From CAZCZZ01 sp964503335 (lineage in GTDB: Bacteria > Verrucomicrobiota > Kiritimatiellia > CAIVKH01): a stretch of DNA of 42,514 nt. The notes below the pieces were generated by a model. That model saw only the letters and a program-made list of their open reading frames with translations. It was not told where the DNA came from and searched no databases. Of the stretch, positions 27,788 through 36,600 are shown piece after piece. The stretch is from positions 1 to 42,514 of the forward strand of contig CAZCZZ010000032.1 of NCBI GenBank assembly GCA_964503335.1, read 5' to 3'. Within the stretch, counting starts at the first letter, position 1. Each line of letters opens with the position of its first letter. Position numbers and translations under genes: made by a program.

Positions 27788-28129
27788 ATGAAATTGATTA
27801 CAGCGATTATCCAGCCCGACAAGCTGCCGGACGTAAAAGCCGCGCTCTTCGATGCGGGCATTCACAAGATGACCGTATCCAACGTCATAGGTTGCGGTCA
27901 GCAAATGGGTTACACAGAAACCTACCGCGGTGCCGTCACCGAGGTGAACCTTCTCAAGAAGGTCCGTCTCGACGTCGCCGTGAACGAGGACTTCGTGAAG
28001 CCCACGATCGACGCCATCATCAAGGGTGCCCGCTCGGGCAAGATTGGTGACGGCAAGATCTTCATCACGTCTCTTGATGAATGCATCCGGATCCGTACCG
28101 GAGAGAAAGGAAAGGAGGCCATCGGTTAG
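27788..28129 (+). CDS. glnK: PII nitrogen regulatory protein (GlnK/GlnB family)
   Basis: This is a 113-residue trimeric PII protein. It binds ATP/ADP and 2-oxoglutarate and plugs Amt through its T-loop when nitrogen is ample. Family marks: the KLITAIIQPDKL start, G-Y-T-E-T-Y46-R-G at the T-loop, and the B-loop TGKIGDGKIF-type segment (SGKIGDGKIF). Residue 51, the tyrosine uridylylated by GlnD in enteric PII, is threonine (RGAVTEV), so control by uridylylation at that site is not possible. The start is backed by AAGGAAAAGGA. It follows amt on the same strand, the usual amt-glnK pairing. Confidence 0.95.
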   Translation: MKLITAIIQPDKLPDVKAALFDAGIHKMTVSNVIGCGQQMGYTETYRGAVTEVNLLKKVRLDVAVNEDFVKPTIDAIIKGARSGKIGDGKIFITSLDECIRIRTGEKGKEAIG

Positions 28130-28150
28130 ATTCAACGAGTGCGGCAATAG

Positions 28151-28184
28151 ACGGGGTGTCGTTATGCCCTTGACGACACCCCGT
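28151..28184 (+). terminator. Strong hairpin after glnK
   Basis: ACGGGGTGTCGT and ACGACACCCCGT form a perfect 12-pair stem with a ten-base loop, 21 bases after the glnK stop. No T-run follows, so it may be a Rho-type or RNA-stabilising structure. Confidence 0.6.
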
Positions 28185-28235
28185 CGCTATATCACCGCAA
28201 TCGGACCGATGACTCGATGACTTTTGGTCGGCCAA

Positions 28236-28254
28236 CCGCCACCACCCGTGGCGG
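28236..28254. other. Second hairpin downstream of glnK
   Basis: CCGCCAC-CACCC-GTGGCGG is a perfect seven-pair stem with a five-base loop. Its role is unknown. Confidence 0.45.
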
Positions 28255-28453
28255 TGGCCTTCCGAAGTTTCCCCAAGGGGTAGCGTAGACGGGGCATTTT
28301 TCCTCAAGATTTTCTTGCATAATCCCAACCCGTCCCTAGTCTTAAGACGCCTACAGGGGGGTTTTGGGCCATTTTCACACTTTGCTCCACCCGGCGTGGA
28401 GCAGAAACCAGGGGAGCCGGTTCGTGGGCTCCATAAGCAGGAGGAGTAAACGC

Positions 28454-29269
28454 ATGGATAGCAAAATGAAGATCGTAGCAGCCGCTGCTCTTATGAGCGG
28501 GCTTGCGATGGGTTCGGCCCGTGCCGAAGGTGAAGAGGCCGAAGTGAGTGCCACTCTTGATGTGCCGGTCCTTACCGAGTACGTCTGGCGTGGCCTTGTC
28601 CTCAATGACGAAGCCGTCGTGCAGCCGACCCTGACCGTATCCAAGGGCGGTTTCGCCATTAACTGGTGGGGGAATTACAACCTCACTGATAACGCGACAG
28701 GCGATGAGTACGAGTTCTCCGAGCATGATATCTCGCTCTCGTATTCGGCAACCTGCCCGCTCACAGGAGCCGGAATGACCCTCGGAATAGTCAATTATGA
28801 CTTCCCGAATATCGGCGTCGCCGATGCCGACGGGAACCTCTCGCTCGTGAATGACACGGCTGAGATCTACCTGATCGCAGCATTCAGCGATGTTCCGCTG
28901 TCTCCGACCCTGTCGGTCTATTACGACGTGAAGGAAGCCGACGGCTTCTACGGCAGCCTTGCCGTCAGCCACTCGGTCGAGCTCAGCGAGCAGGCATCCC
29001 TGAACCTCGGTGCAGCCATCGGTGCAGCCTCGGAAGATTGGGGTTCATATTACTACACCGTAGAGGACTACGACGATGGCCTGAACGATTGGAGCGTCAG
29101 CGCTTCCATTCCGTTCGCGGTCAACAACTCGTGGACGGTCACGCCCGGCGTCTCGTACTCGGCTCTTCTCGGCGATGGTGAAGACGCGGTCGATTCCAGC
29201 GGCGACGCCCTGTACTACGGCGACACCGACGCGGTCGTCGGCAGCCTCAAGGCCAGCTACGCGTTCTAA
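28454..29269 (+). CDS. TorF-like putative porin (intact copy)
   Basis: This 271-residue outer-membrane beta-barrel candidate has a signal peptide (1-24, ending SARAEG), then VPVLTEYVWRGLVLNDEAVVQPTLT, the start typical of the TorF/Gcw_chp putative porins, alternating beta strands, and a C-terminal aromatic residue (KASYAF) as in barrel proteins. Such porins are often found beside glnK-amt and may pass small nitrogen compounds; that role is inference. The start at 28454 has AGGAGGAG seven bases upstream. Its last 138 codons and terminator are duplicated at 36889-37367, beyond the metal-efflux island. Residues encoded after 29127 are identical at DNA level in the two copies. Confidence 0.8.
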   Translation: MDSKMKIVAAAALMSGLAMGSARAEGEEAEVSATLDVPVLTEYVWRGLVLNDEAVVQPTLTVSKGGFAINWWGNYNLTDNATGDEYEFSEHDISLSYSATCPLTGAGMTLGIVNYDFPNIGVADADGNLSLVNDTAEIYLIAAFSDVPLSPTLSVYYDVKEADGFYGSLAVSHSVELSEQASLNLGAAIGAASEDWGSYYYTVEDYDDGLNDWSVSASIPFAVNNSWTVTPGVSYSALLGDGEDAVDSSGDALYYGDTDAVVGSLKASYAF

Positions 29270-29294
29270 CCGGTTTTCGTAATCGGTGTTTCGT

Positions 29295-29330
29295 AAAAGC
29301 CCTGCTCCGGGCAACCGGAGCGGGGCTTTT
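29295..29330. terminator. Rho-independent terminator of the porin gene
   Basis: AAAAGCCCTGCTCCGG-GCAA-CCGGAGCGGGGCTTTT lies 25 bases after the porin stop. A-run and T-run on opposite sides let it serve the convergent gene too. Confidence 0.9.
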
Positions 29331-29351
29331 CATCTCTATAGCCGGGCTCGT

Positions 29352-29384
29352 GCTACGTAGCGAAGCGCCACTTCGCAGAGTAGC
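29352..29384. repeat. Small REP-like hairpin present only in the left duplicate
   Basis: GCTACGTAGCGAAG faces CTTCGCAGAGTAGC in inverted orientation. It lies in the extra 35 bases of the left copy and shares GTAGCGAAGC with the element at 25865-25910 and TGCGAAG words with 14186-14255. Confidence 0.55.
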
Positions 29385-29404
29385 AAGCGACGACCCCGGT
29401 CTTC

Positions 29405-29614
29405 CTACTTGAAATAGAACCGCGCCCCAATGGCCGCATCCACATCGAAATCGGTATCCGGCACGATATCGAGGACCGGGACAATTTCAACGAAGAGGTC
29501 GATCGACTGCTTCGCCAGATAGTACTTCAAGCCCACGGGAATACGCACACCCGGGACAACCGCAACAGGAACCCGGTAGAAGAGCGTCCGCACATGTTGC
29601 TCTTGAGCATTCAC
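29405..29614 (-). pseudogene. Truncated copy of the DUF3996-like gene (C-terminal end only)
   Basis: Only the last 47-50 residues (from VRIPVG to the terminal GARFYFK) match the intact gene at 37407-37910. The signal peptide and the first two thirds are missing. Upstream of VRIPVG the reading frame continues into unrelated codons (MNAQEQHVRTLFYRVPVAVV...). It faces the intact porin gene exactly as the intact DUF3996 gene faces the truncated porin copy on the other side of the island. This makes it the left junction remnant. Confidence 0.8.
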
Positions 29615-29639
29615 ACGTATGAGTTGTAGTGGATGCTAA

Positions 29640-29668
29640 TTGACTTTCCCTAACCGAACTGCTGTCAT
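29640..29668 (+). promoter_or_regulatory. Putative sigma70-type promoter of the efflux operon
   Basis: TTGACT (29640-29645), a 17-base spacer and TGTCAT (29663-29668) give five and four of six consensus matches. The start would be near 29675, the first base of the small ORF, or would leave a long untranslated leader before czcC. No metal-responsive operator is obvious. Confidence 0.45.
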
Positions 29669-29674
29669 GCCTTC

Positions 29675-29935
29675 ATGCTTCGCATTGTATGGTTGATTGT
29701 ATGGGCGTTTCTTTTCGCTGGGATCCTCAGCGAAGTATTGTGCTGCGGGACTGATACAAATGATGAATGCCGTCAGATCACCGATTGCTCGATGTGCAGC
29801 CACAGTGTACTAATTGAAGAGATTGACGGCGCGGGATTTCCAGCTCGCATAAACATCTCTTTCCTGCCTTCAGATAAATTCCGCCTGCCGGACTGTCCAA
29901 TTTTCGCCCGATCTAGCCAGCCTCCGATTTTGTAG
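29675..29935 (+). CDS. Small Cys-rich exported protein heading the efflux operon (uncertain)
   Basis: This 86-residue ORF has a hydrophobic N-terminus (MLRIVWLIVWAFLFAGILS) usable as a signal peptide or anchor, then six Cys within about 30 residues (CCG, DEC, TDCSMC) and one later. I do not recognise a family. It has the same strand as czcC and lies 84 bases before it; small secreted Cys/His proteins at the head of Czc-type operons are common. No ribosome-binding site is visible, and the predicted transcript start coincides with the ATG, so it would have to be leaderless. It could be a chance ORF. Confidence 0.45.
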   Translation: MLRIVWLIVWAFLFAGILSEVLCCGTDTNDECRQITDCSMCSHSVLIEEIDGAGFPARINISFLPSDKFRLPDCPIFARSSQPPIL

Positions 29936-29975
29936 CTTCAAGCCGCCTCTTTTCGAGCGCGGTCTCATCTCCACT

Positions 29976-29994
29976 GCCCTGCCGTGCACAGGGC
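29976..29994 (+). other. Hairpin in the czcC leader
   Basis: GCCCTG-CCGTGCA-CAGGGC lies 25 bases before the czcC start. It could be a translation-control or RNA-stability element; nothing more can be said. Confidence 0.35.
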
Positions 29995-30019
29995 ATTTGC
30001 CCACTCAGTCGGTGTCTGT

Positions 30020-31285
30020 ATGAAAACTGTCTATTTGTTGTGTCTTAGTGTCCTATTCGCTTCCAGCTCTACTCTGTCGTATGCCGGAGGATTATCCGTG
30101 CAGCAGGCGATCCAAACAGCCTTGGAGCAGAATCCTCAACTGCGCGCCGTGGAACAAATGATTGAAGCTTCCACGGGTAGAGCTTTGCAGGAGGAGTTAT
30201 GGCCCAATCCAGACTTGGAAGTGTCCTCGGAAGACTACCCCTTGCAGGGGAGCGGTTTTTCCTCGGCGCAAAATATGATCGGCTTGTCCCAGCAAGTGCC
30301 TTTCCCCGGAAAGAAGTCCCTCGATGCGAAGATCGGCCAACGGAGGATTGCCGCGGCGCGCTGGGAATACGAGCGGCGCAAGCTGGAACTCGTGCGCGAC
30401 GTGAGAATCGCCTTCGCCCAGGCGCTGGCAGCCACAAACAAGATGGCCGTCGCGGAGCAGCTCAGTGCACTGGCACGATCACTCGCAGAAGCAACACGAA
30501 AACGCGTGGATGCAGGCGCTTCCACCGACCAGGAACTTTTGCGAGCCGAGATTGAACTTCAGCGCGCCGCCTTGGCAGGGAGCGCTGCGCGGCGAGAGTC
30601 CATTGAAGCCGAGGCCGCCTTGTCAAGTGTTATGGGACTTGCAAGTGGGCCCGTCGGCCCCCTGGATGGCCAATTGTCCGAACGCTTCGAGGTCAAGGAA
30701 TTGGATGCGGTGCTTGAAGATCGATTGTGGCGGCATCCAAGTATTCAAACTGCCCTGATTGCCAGGGAGCGCTCGAACCTTGAGCTGCGTCGTGTGCGAC
30801 GGGAGCCCTTCCCCGACGTAACACTCACGGTCGCGGGCGGTCAACAGGATGACGAATCAATCGCAGAATTTCATGCTTCGGTGCCGCTGCCCTTGTTTGA
30901 TCGCGCTCAAGGCGGGAAGAAGGCCGCACGGGCCGAAGTGGAAATGGCGATTTGGGACGTGGCCGCCGCCCAGCAAGAGTGGGTCCGCGACGTTCGGGAA
31001 GCCGACGCCCGCTTGCGAACTGCCACTTCCGAAGTCGAAACCTACCGCCTTCACATTCTCCCCCGGGCTGAAGAAGCATTACGCCTTACGCGGGCCGGAA
31101 TCGAGGCCGGTAAATTCGAGTTTATTGATCTGATCGACACTCAACGCACGTTGGGCGAAGCCCAGTTCGCGTACTTTGAGAGCCTGCTGGAGTTGAATGT
31201 ATCCCACGCGGTCTTGCAGTCACTGCTTGTTGACGATTTCGAGCCAAGTCCATCGACCGAGAACCTGAAGCCAACCAAGGAGTAG
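30020..31285 (+). CDS. czcC: Outer-membrane efflux channel of an HME-RND system (CzcC/TolC family)
   Basis: This 421-residue TolC-family outer-membrane factor has a signal peptide (MKTVYLLCLSVLF... to about residue 22), and two OEP repeats rich in long helices, with the QNPQLRAVEQ start of repeat one and HPSIQTALIARERSNLELRRVRREPFPDVTL starting repeat two. The start at 30020 begins the signal peptide; an upstream ATG at 29984 adds 12 polar residues. No clear ribosome-binding site. It is the outer part of the CzcCBA tripartite pump. The stop is three bases before czcB. Confidence 0.88.
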   Translation: MKTVYLLCLSVLFASSSTLSYAGGLSVQQAIQTALEQNPQLRAVEQMIEASTGRALQEELWPNPDLEVSSEDYPLQGSGFSSAQNMIGLSQQVPFPGKKSLDAKIGQRRIAAARWEYERRKLELVRDVRIAFAQALAATNKMAVAEQLSALARSLAEATRKRVDAGASTDQELLRAEIELQRAALAGSAARRESIEAEAALSSVMGLASGPVGPLDGQLSERFEVKELDAVLEDRLWRHPSIQTALIARERSNLELRRVRREPFPDVTLTVAGGQQDDESIAEFHASVPLPLFDRAQGGKKAARAEVEMAIWDVAAAQQEWVRDVREADARLRTATSEVETYRLHILPRAEEALRLTRAGIEAGKFEFIDLIDTQRTLGEAQFAYFESLLELNVSHAVLQSLLVDDFEPSPSTENLKPTKE

Positions 31286-31288
31286 AAC

Positions 31289-32974
31289 ATGAATACGTCC
31301 GTGCCGAAATTATGGCCCGTCATACTGCTGCTATTGGCGCTGTGCGTGCCCCCAACCGCCCCCGCGGATGAAGCCTGTCCGCACGATGCGCCGCCCGGCG
31401 TGTGCTTCATTTGCGATCCTTCGCTTCGGGAAAAAGGACGGATGTGGTGCAAGGAGCATGCGCGCTATGAAGATCGCTGCTGGGAATGCCACCCGGAACT
31501 GGAGGACAAGGAACGCGCATACTGCCAGGAACACGACCTCTACGAGGACGAGTGCTTCATCTGCAAACCCGAACTCAAGACCTCTGCGGCGCCAGTTCAG
31601 TCCGGCGAAAAATGCGCAGCACACAATGCTCCCGTGGCGTCGTGCTTCATCTGCGATCCCACTTTGCGCGAAAAGGGGCGCATCTGGTGCAACGAACACA
31701 CTCGCTATGAGGACCGCTGCTGGGAATGTCACGCCGATCTGCAGGATAAGAACCGGGCCTATTGCGACGAACACGGTTTGTACGAAGACGAATGCTTTCT
31801 CTGCAACCCGAAGTTGAAAGCAACGCCCAGCGCCTCCAAGTCATCGGCTCCAGCACAAAAACTGATGTGCAAAGAGCACCATGTAGCCGAGGAGGAATGC
31901 GGGATTTGTCATCCGGATTTGGCCGCGGACCTTCCGTCCGGCCAAGGCCTGAAAGTCCGCTTCGCTTCAGCGGAAGCCGCGGCCAAGGCCGGTATTGCGA
32001 CCATGCAACCGGAAATCATGCCTATGTTCAACGGCATTGATTGCTATGCGGAACTCCAATTTAACCAGAATCGATTGGCCCAAATCGCAGCGCCGGTAGG
32101 CGGCATCATCCAGACGATAGAGACCGATCTTGGCGAGAACATCAAACAGGGGCAGGTACTGGCCAAGGTCTGGTCGGCCGATATTGGCGAAGCTGTCGCA
32201 CGAGCGGTCCTCACACATCAGACGGTGTCGCGTGAAAGAAAACTGCGAGCCGAGCGGATTAGTTCCGAGAAGGACCTTCAGGAATCAGAGGCCGCGTACT
32301 GGACCGCGCGGCAGCAACTTAAGATCCTGGGTTTTGATGACAACCAAATCCAGTCTCTCGCCGAGAACTCAGTCGAGACAGCCATGCTGGAACTGCGCGC
32401 GCCTTTTGCAGGGGAAGTCGTCGAGCGCATGGCCGTTCTTGGCGCGTTGGTGGAACCCGGCAAGCCGCTCTTTACCGTAGCGGACCGATCGACCATGTGG
32501 GGAATGCTCAATATTCCCGAGACATTTCTGGCTCTTGTTCACGTAGGACAGGACGTGGAATTTCGCATCGATGCATTGCCGGAGCAAATCTTCACGGGCA
32601 AGCTGACCTGGATCGCGGCGAACGTGGACGGTCGGACGCGCATGGTGCAAGCGCGAGCCGAGATTGCCGATCCGCCCACCACCTTGCGGGCAAACATGTT
32701 TGCCCAAGCCCGCATTCTGACCCAGGGTTCAGACAAGGCCCTGACGGTCCCAAGCTCAGCGATTCAGTGCATCAGTGCCCGCGATTTCGTTTTTGTTAAA
32801 ATCGCCGACGATCTTTATGAGGCCCTTCCTGTTCGTCTCGGCTCCAAAGGTGGCGGCAGGGTTGCGATAAGCGAAGGGCTGGCGGCCGACCAACAAGTCG
32901 TTGTCGAAGGCGGCTTTGTCGCGAAGTCTCAATTGCTCCTCTCTCGCCTTGGCGCCGGTTGTGTTGACGATTAA
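31289..32974 (+). CDS. czcB: Periplasmic adaptor of an HME-RND pump with seven N-terminal Cys/His knuckles (CzcB family)
   Basis: This is a 561-residue adaptor linking CzcA to CzcC. After a signal sequence (about 1-26) come seven units of the form C-x2-H-x6-C-x2-C (the first has C-x-H), with first Cys at 30, 54, 79, 109, 134, 159 and 194. Units 1-3 and 4-6 are an 80-residue duplication (GVCFICDPSLREKGR... against ASCFICDPTLREKGR...). Each unit offers a Cys3His set for one metal ion. The adaptor core follows from about 225: lipoyl halves (APVGGIIQTIETDLGENIKQGQVLAKV and APFAGEVVERMAVLGALVEPG), a helical hairpin and a beta barrel. The start has AAGGAG six bases upstream. Similar knuckles occur in other CzcB relatives, but seven is a long array. 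Confidence 0.9.
   Translation: MNTSVPKLWPVILLLLALCVPPTAPADEACPHDAPPGVCFICDPSLREKGRMWCKEHARYEDRCWECHPELEDKERAYCQEHDLYEDECFICKPELKTSAAPVQSGEKCAAHNAPVASCFICDPTLREKGRIWCNEHTRYEDRCWECHADLQDKNRAYCDEHGLYEDECFLCNPKLKATPSASKSSAPAQKLMCKEHHVAEEECGICHPDLAADLPSGQGLKVRFASAEAAAKAGIATMQPEIMPMFNGIDCYAELQFNQNRLAQIAAPVGGIIQTIETDLGENIKQGQVLAKVWSADIGEAVARAVLTHQTVSRERKLRAERISSEKDLQESEAAYWTARQQLKILGFDDNQIQSLAENSVETAMLELRAPFAGEVVERMAVLGALVEPGKPLFTVADRSTMWGMLNIPETFLALVHVGQDVEFRIDALPEQIFTGKLTWIAANVDGRTRMVQARAEIADPPTTLRANMFAQARILTQGSDKALTVPSSAIQCISARDFVFVKIADDLYEALPVRLGSKGGGRVAISEGLAADQQVVVEGGFVAKSQLLLSRLGAGCVDD
31376..31819 (+). repeat. Internal 240-base duplication encoding the knuckle triplets
   Basis: Codons 30-97 and 110-177 of the adaptor gene are homologous at a spacing of 80 codons (240 bases). 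Each copy carries three Cys/His units in the order FICDP, WECH, ECF(I/L)C. A seventh, diverged unit follows at codons 194-207. Confidence 0.85.
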
Positions 32975-32997
32975 GCCTGTTAAGCACGGACCCAGCC

Positions 32998-33690
32998 ATG
33001 CCAGACGCCAAGAAAAAAGACACCTGCTGCCGCAGCGATTTCTCAACAAACCCTGGTGATCTGGCGCGAGGTTATCGGCGCGCGCTTTGGTGGGTGGCGA
33101 TCCTGAATCTTGGTTACGGCCTTGCGGAGGCTACTGCCGGTTTGTTCGCGCATTCAGAAGCGTTGAAGGCTGATGCGCTTGACTTGCTGGGTGACGGTTC
33201 CATCACGGCCCTGGGTCTCTTGGCTCTCACCAAAACTCTGATATGGCGAGCCCGAGTGGCGCTGGCCCAAGGTATCTTTCTGGGCATCTTGGGTTTCGGC
33301 GTTGTCGGATCAGCCCTTTTCCGGACCTTTGTTCGTAGCTATCCCGCGGCGGACATGATGGGCGTATTCGCCGCGCTGGCCCTCCTCGTCAATATCGCTT
33401 GCGCAGTTTTCCTTATCCACCACCGCCATGGCGATGCCAACGTCCGCGCCGTTTGGCTTTTTTCGCGCAACGACGCCATCGGCAACATAATGGTCCTTGT
33501 CGCCGCCGGCCTCGTCGCGTGGAGTGGCTCCCACTGGCCTGATCTTTGCGCGGCGCTCATTGTGGCCAGCCTCTTTCTGCACTCCTCATGGTCCATCATC
33601 GCCGCTGCCCGCGAGGACTTGCAAAAGGCGTCACTGCCGCAGACAGATTGCGAGATCTTGAATAAACCGAAGAGGGACACACCATGTTGA
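32998..33690 (+). CDS. Cation diffusion facilitator-type transporter (short form)
   Basis: This 230-residue, six-helix protein of the CDF superfamily lacks the cytosolic C-terminal domain. The second-helix metal motif reads A-D59-A-L-D62-L-L-G-D66. The fifth-helix motif is S-R-N158-D159-A-I-G-N163, in place of the classical H-x3-D, a variant I associate with short cation transporters sitting in Czc-type operons. The N-terminus has a CC pair (residues 10-11) and the C-terminus ends in Cys. It lies between czcB and czcA and overlaps czcA by seven bases. It could load metal into the periplasm for the tripartite pump (inference). Confidence 0.8.
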   Translation: MPDAKKKDTCCRSDFSTNPGDLARGYRRALWWVAILNLGYGLAEATAGLFAHSEALKADALDLLGDGSITALGLLALTKTLIWRARVALAQGIFLGILGFGVVGSALFRTFVRSYPAADMMGVFAALALLVNIACAVFLIHHRHGDANVRAVWLFSRNDAIGNIMVLVAAGLVAWSGSHWPDLCAALIVASLFLHSSWSIIAAAREDLQKASLPQTDCEILNKPKRDTPC

Positions 33691-36600
33691 ATTGGGTCAT
33701 CGAAACATCGCTTCGCAACCGGCTCGTCATTTGTTTAGTGGCCGTCGCAATGACCGTCATGGGCGGCCTCGCCCTGACGCGGCTGCCGATTGACGCCTTT
33801 CCCGACACGACGCCGGTGCAGGTCCAAATCAACACCGTCGCTCCGTCGCTGAATCCGCTGGAGGTTGAAGCTCAGATTACGCTGCCCGTCGAACTGGAAA
33901 TCGGCGGTCTTCCGGGCTTGAGTAATGTTCGGTCGATTTCGAAATTCGGCCTCTCTCAGGTCGTTGCAACCTTTTTGGACCGCACGTCCATCACACTGGC
34001 TCGGCAACTGGTAAGCGAGCGATTACAGGGCATTGAATTGCCGGAAGGCATCGACCGGCCCGAACTAGGGCCGATTGCAACGGGCTTGGGCGAAGTCTTT
34101 CATTACATAGTCCGGTCCGAGAACGGCGAACATTCCTTGATGCAGTTGCGCGAATTGCACGACTGGGTCGTGAAGCCACATCTGCGTCGGGTGTCAGGCG
34201 TTGCCGAAGTGAATTCCTGGGGAGGCTTCGAAAAGCAGTTTCACGTCGTTGTTGAGCCGTCCAAACTTCTGAAACATCAACTTACGTTTGTCGACCTCAC
34301 GGAAGCGCTGGAGGCGAACAACCAGAATGTGGGGGGCGGAGTGCTCATTCGGAATGGCGAAGCACTGCTCGTCCATGGCCTGGGGCTCGTGACCGACATC
34401 GAACAGATCGGCAATATCGTCATCACCAGTCACGACGGTTCGCCGGTGCGCGTGCGTGATGTTGCCGAGGTCCAGATCGGACATGAAATCAGGCGGGGCG
34501 CTGTATCCGCGAACGCCAAGGGTGAGGCCGTTTTGGGCCTGGGCTTTATGCTCATGGGCGAGAACAGCCACGTCGTCACGCGCAAACTCAAGACAGCGCT
34601 CATAGAGGCGCAAAAGGCATTGCCGCCCGATGTAAAGGTGGATGTCGTCTATGATCGCACTCAACTGGTGGACAAGGTCATCCGAACGGTGGAGCACAAC
34701 CTTCTCGTCGGTGCCCTGCTTGTGATTGCGATCCTGTTCGCGTTTCTTGGCAATTTACGTGCGGGGCTCATTGTCGCAGCGGCCATTCCCCTGTCGATGA
34801 TGTTCGCCGGGAGCTTGATGATGCAAACGGGGATCGTGGCCAGCCTGCTGAGTCTTGGGGCGCTGGATTTTGGCCTGATCGTGGATAGTTCGGTGATCAT
34901 CGTCGAGAACTGCGCCCGCCATGTAAAACACCGCAAGAATGATCCCCGCCATGAAGTGATCCGCGATGCGACCGTCGAGGTGATCCGTCCATCCCTCTTT
35001 GGACAGCTCATTATTCTTATCGTATTCGTGCCCATTCTGACGCTGGAGGGTGTGGAGGGTAAGCTGTTTCGTCCCATGGCTCTGACCATGATCTACGCCT
35101 TGCTGGGCTCGCTCATCTTCTCGCTGGCCCTTACGCCGGTGCTGGCGAGCCTCTTGCTGCCCAAGCATGTCGAGGAATCCGAGCCCTGGCTTGTTCGAGC
35201 GACTCATCGTCTTTACAAACCCGTCCTGGCGTGGGCCATGCAATTCAGGTGGGCGACTGTATTGATCGCGCTTGTGTTGGTTTCGGTGACCGGTTTAATC
35301 GGTTACCGCATGGGCGGCGAATTCCTGCCCAAGTTGCAGGAAGGCGCGCTTGTTATGAATGTAATCCGTCTGGCGGGAGTCTCTGTCGAAGAAGCGGTGG
35401 CCTCCAATGGTCGAATCGAGAGCCTTCTGCTGAAACACTTTCCTGATGAAATTGAGCACGTGTGGAGCCGTATTGGCACCGCCGAGGTAGCCACCGACCC
35501 GATGGGTATCGAACTGAGCGATTTGTTCATCGCTCTAAAACCCGCATCGCTCTGGAAAAAAGCGGACACGCAAGAGGAGCTCGTCGCCGAGATGACGAGC
35601 GTGTTGCAGGACTTGCCCGGCATGAACAAAGTTTTTACGCAGCCAATAGAGATGCGAATGAATGAAATGATCGCGGGCATACGTTCAGATGTCGGCATCA
35701 AAGTGTATGGCGACGATTTTCACGCGCTGACGAAGATTTCCGACGATATCCAGAACGTCCTGAAAGACATCGAGGGCGCGGGAGAAGTATCCGGTGAGCA
35801 GATCACCGGCCAGCCCGTGCTCGAAGTAAAAATTGACCCGCAAGCGATCGCCCGATTTGGAGTTCCAACGCGCGATGTTTTGGCGATCGTGGAAGCTGTC
35901 GCCGGCAAAAAAGTGGGTGAGATCCGCGAGGGACAGCGTCGCTTTCCGCTGGCTGTCCGATTGCCGGAATCGCACCGCACCGATGTGGATGTACTCGGCG
36001 CAACACTCATTCCAACCGCAGACGGGCCGATTCTGCCGCTCGAAAACGTGGCGCGTCTCAGCGAAACTGAGGGACCATCGACCATCAACCGCGAATGGGG
36101 AAAACGCCGTATCACGGTGCAGTGCAATGTGCGCGGACGCGATGTCGGCAGCTTCGTCACCGAGGCGCAGCGCCTCGTGAGCGCGGAAGTGAAGGTGCCG
36201 GAAGGCTATACCATCGAATGGAGCGGGCAATTTGAGAACATGCAACGAGCGAATCGGCGCCTTATGGTGGTTGTTCCTGTCACCCTCGGACTCATTTTCA
36301 TGCTTCTCTATTTGAGCCTGGGCAGCGTCCGAGACGTCCTGATCGTGGCTACGGGCATACCTTTGGGCGCGGCGGGGGGCGTCACGGCGCTCGCCTTGCG
36401 GGGGATGCCGTTCACTGTCAGCGCAGCCATCGGTTTTATTGCCCTAAGCGGTGTGGCCATACTCAACGGACTCGTGCTCGTGACGTTCATCAAGCAGCGC
36501 CTCGCTGCCGGGTTGAGCGTCGACCACGCCATTCGGGAAGGTTGCCAGATTCGCCTGCGTCCTGTGCTGATGACCGCACTGGTTGCAGCTGTCGGCTTCA

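Larger units (their letters stand above)
28130..28453. other. Gene-free stretch between glnK and the porin gene
   Basis: This 324-base region holds two strong hairpins (28151-28184 and 28236-28254), a third in the leader (GCTCCAC-CCGGC-GTGGAGC, about 28384-28402) and the ribosome-binding site AGGAGGAG at 28439-28446. I see no convincing ORF and no clear promoter consensus, apart from a weak CATAAT at 28318-28323. Confidence 0.6.
28852..29552. repeat. Left copy of a duplicated porin/DUF3996 locus flanking the efflux island
   Basis: This is a direct repeat of 36889-37554. By hand count, 28852-29126 differs at 29 positions of 275 (about 89% identical), 29127-29302 is identical over 176 bases, and 29401-29520 differs at 12 of 120. 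Similarity fades out at about 29552. Relative to the right copy, this one carries an extra 35 bases holding a hairpin (29352-29384). Confidence 0.9.

Noticed and set aside
28226..28243. GG-N10-GC site between glnK and the porin gene
   Set aside because: The spacing fits, but the -12 part reads CCGCC instead of TTGC, and it overlaps a stable hairpin.
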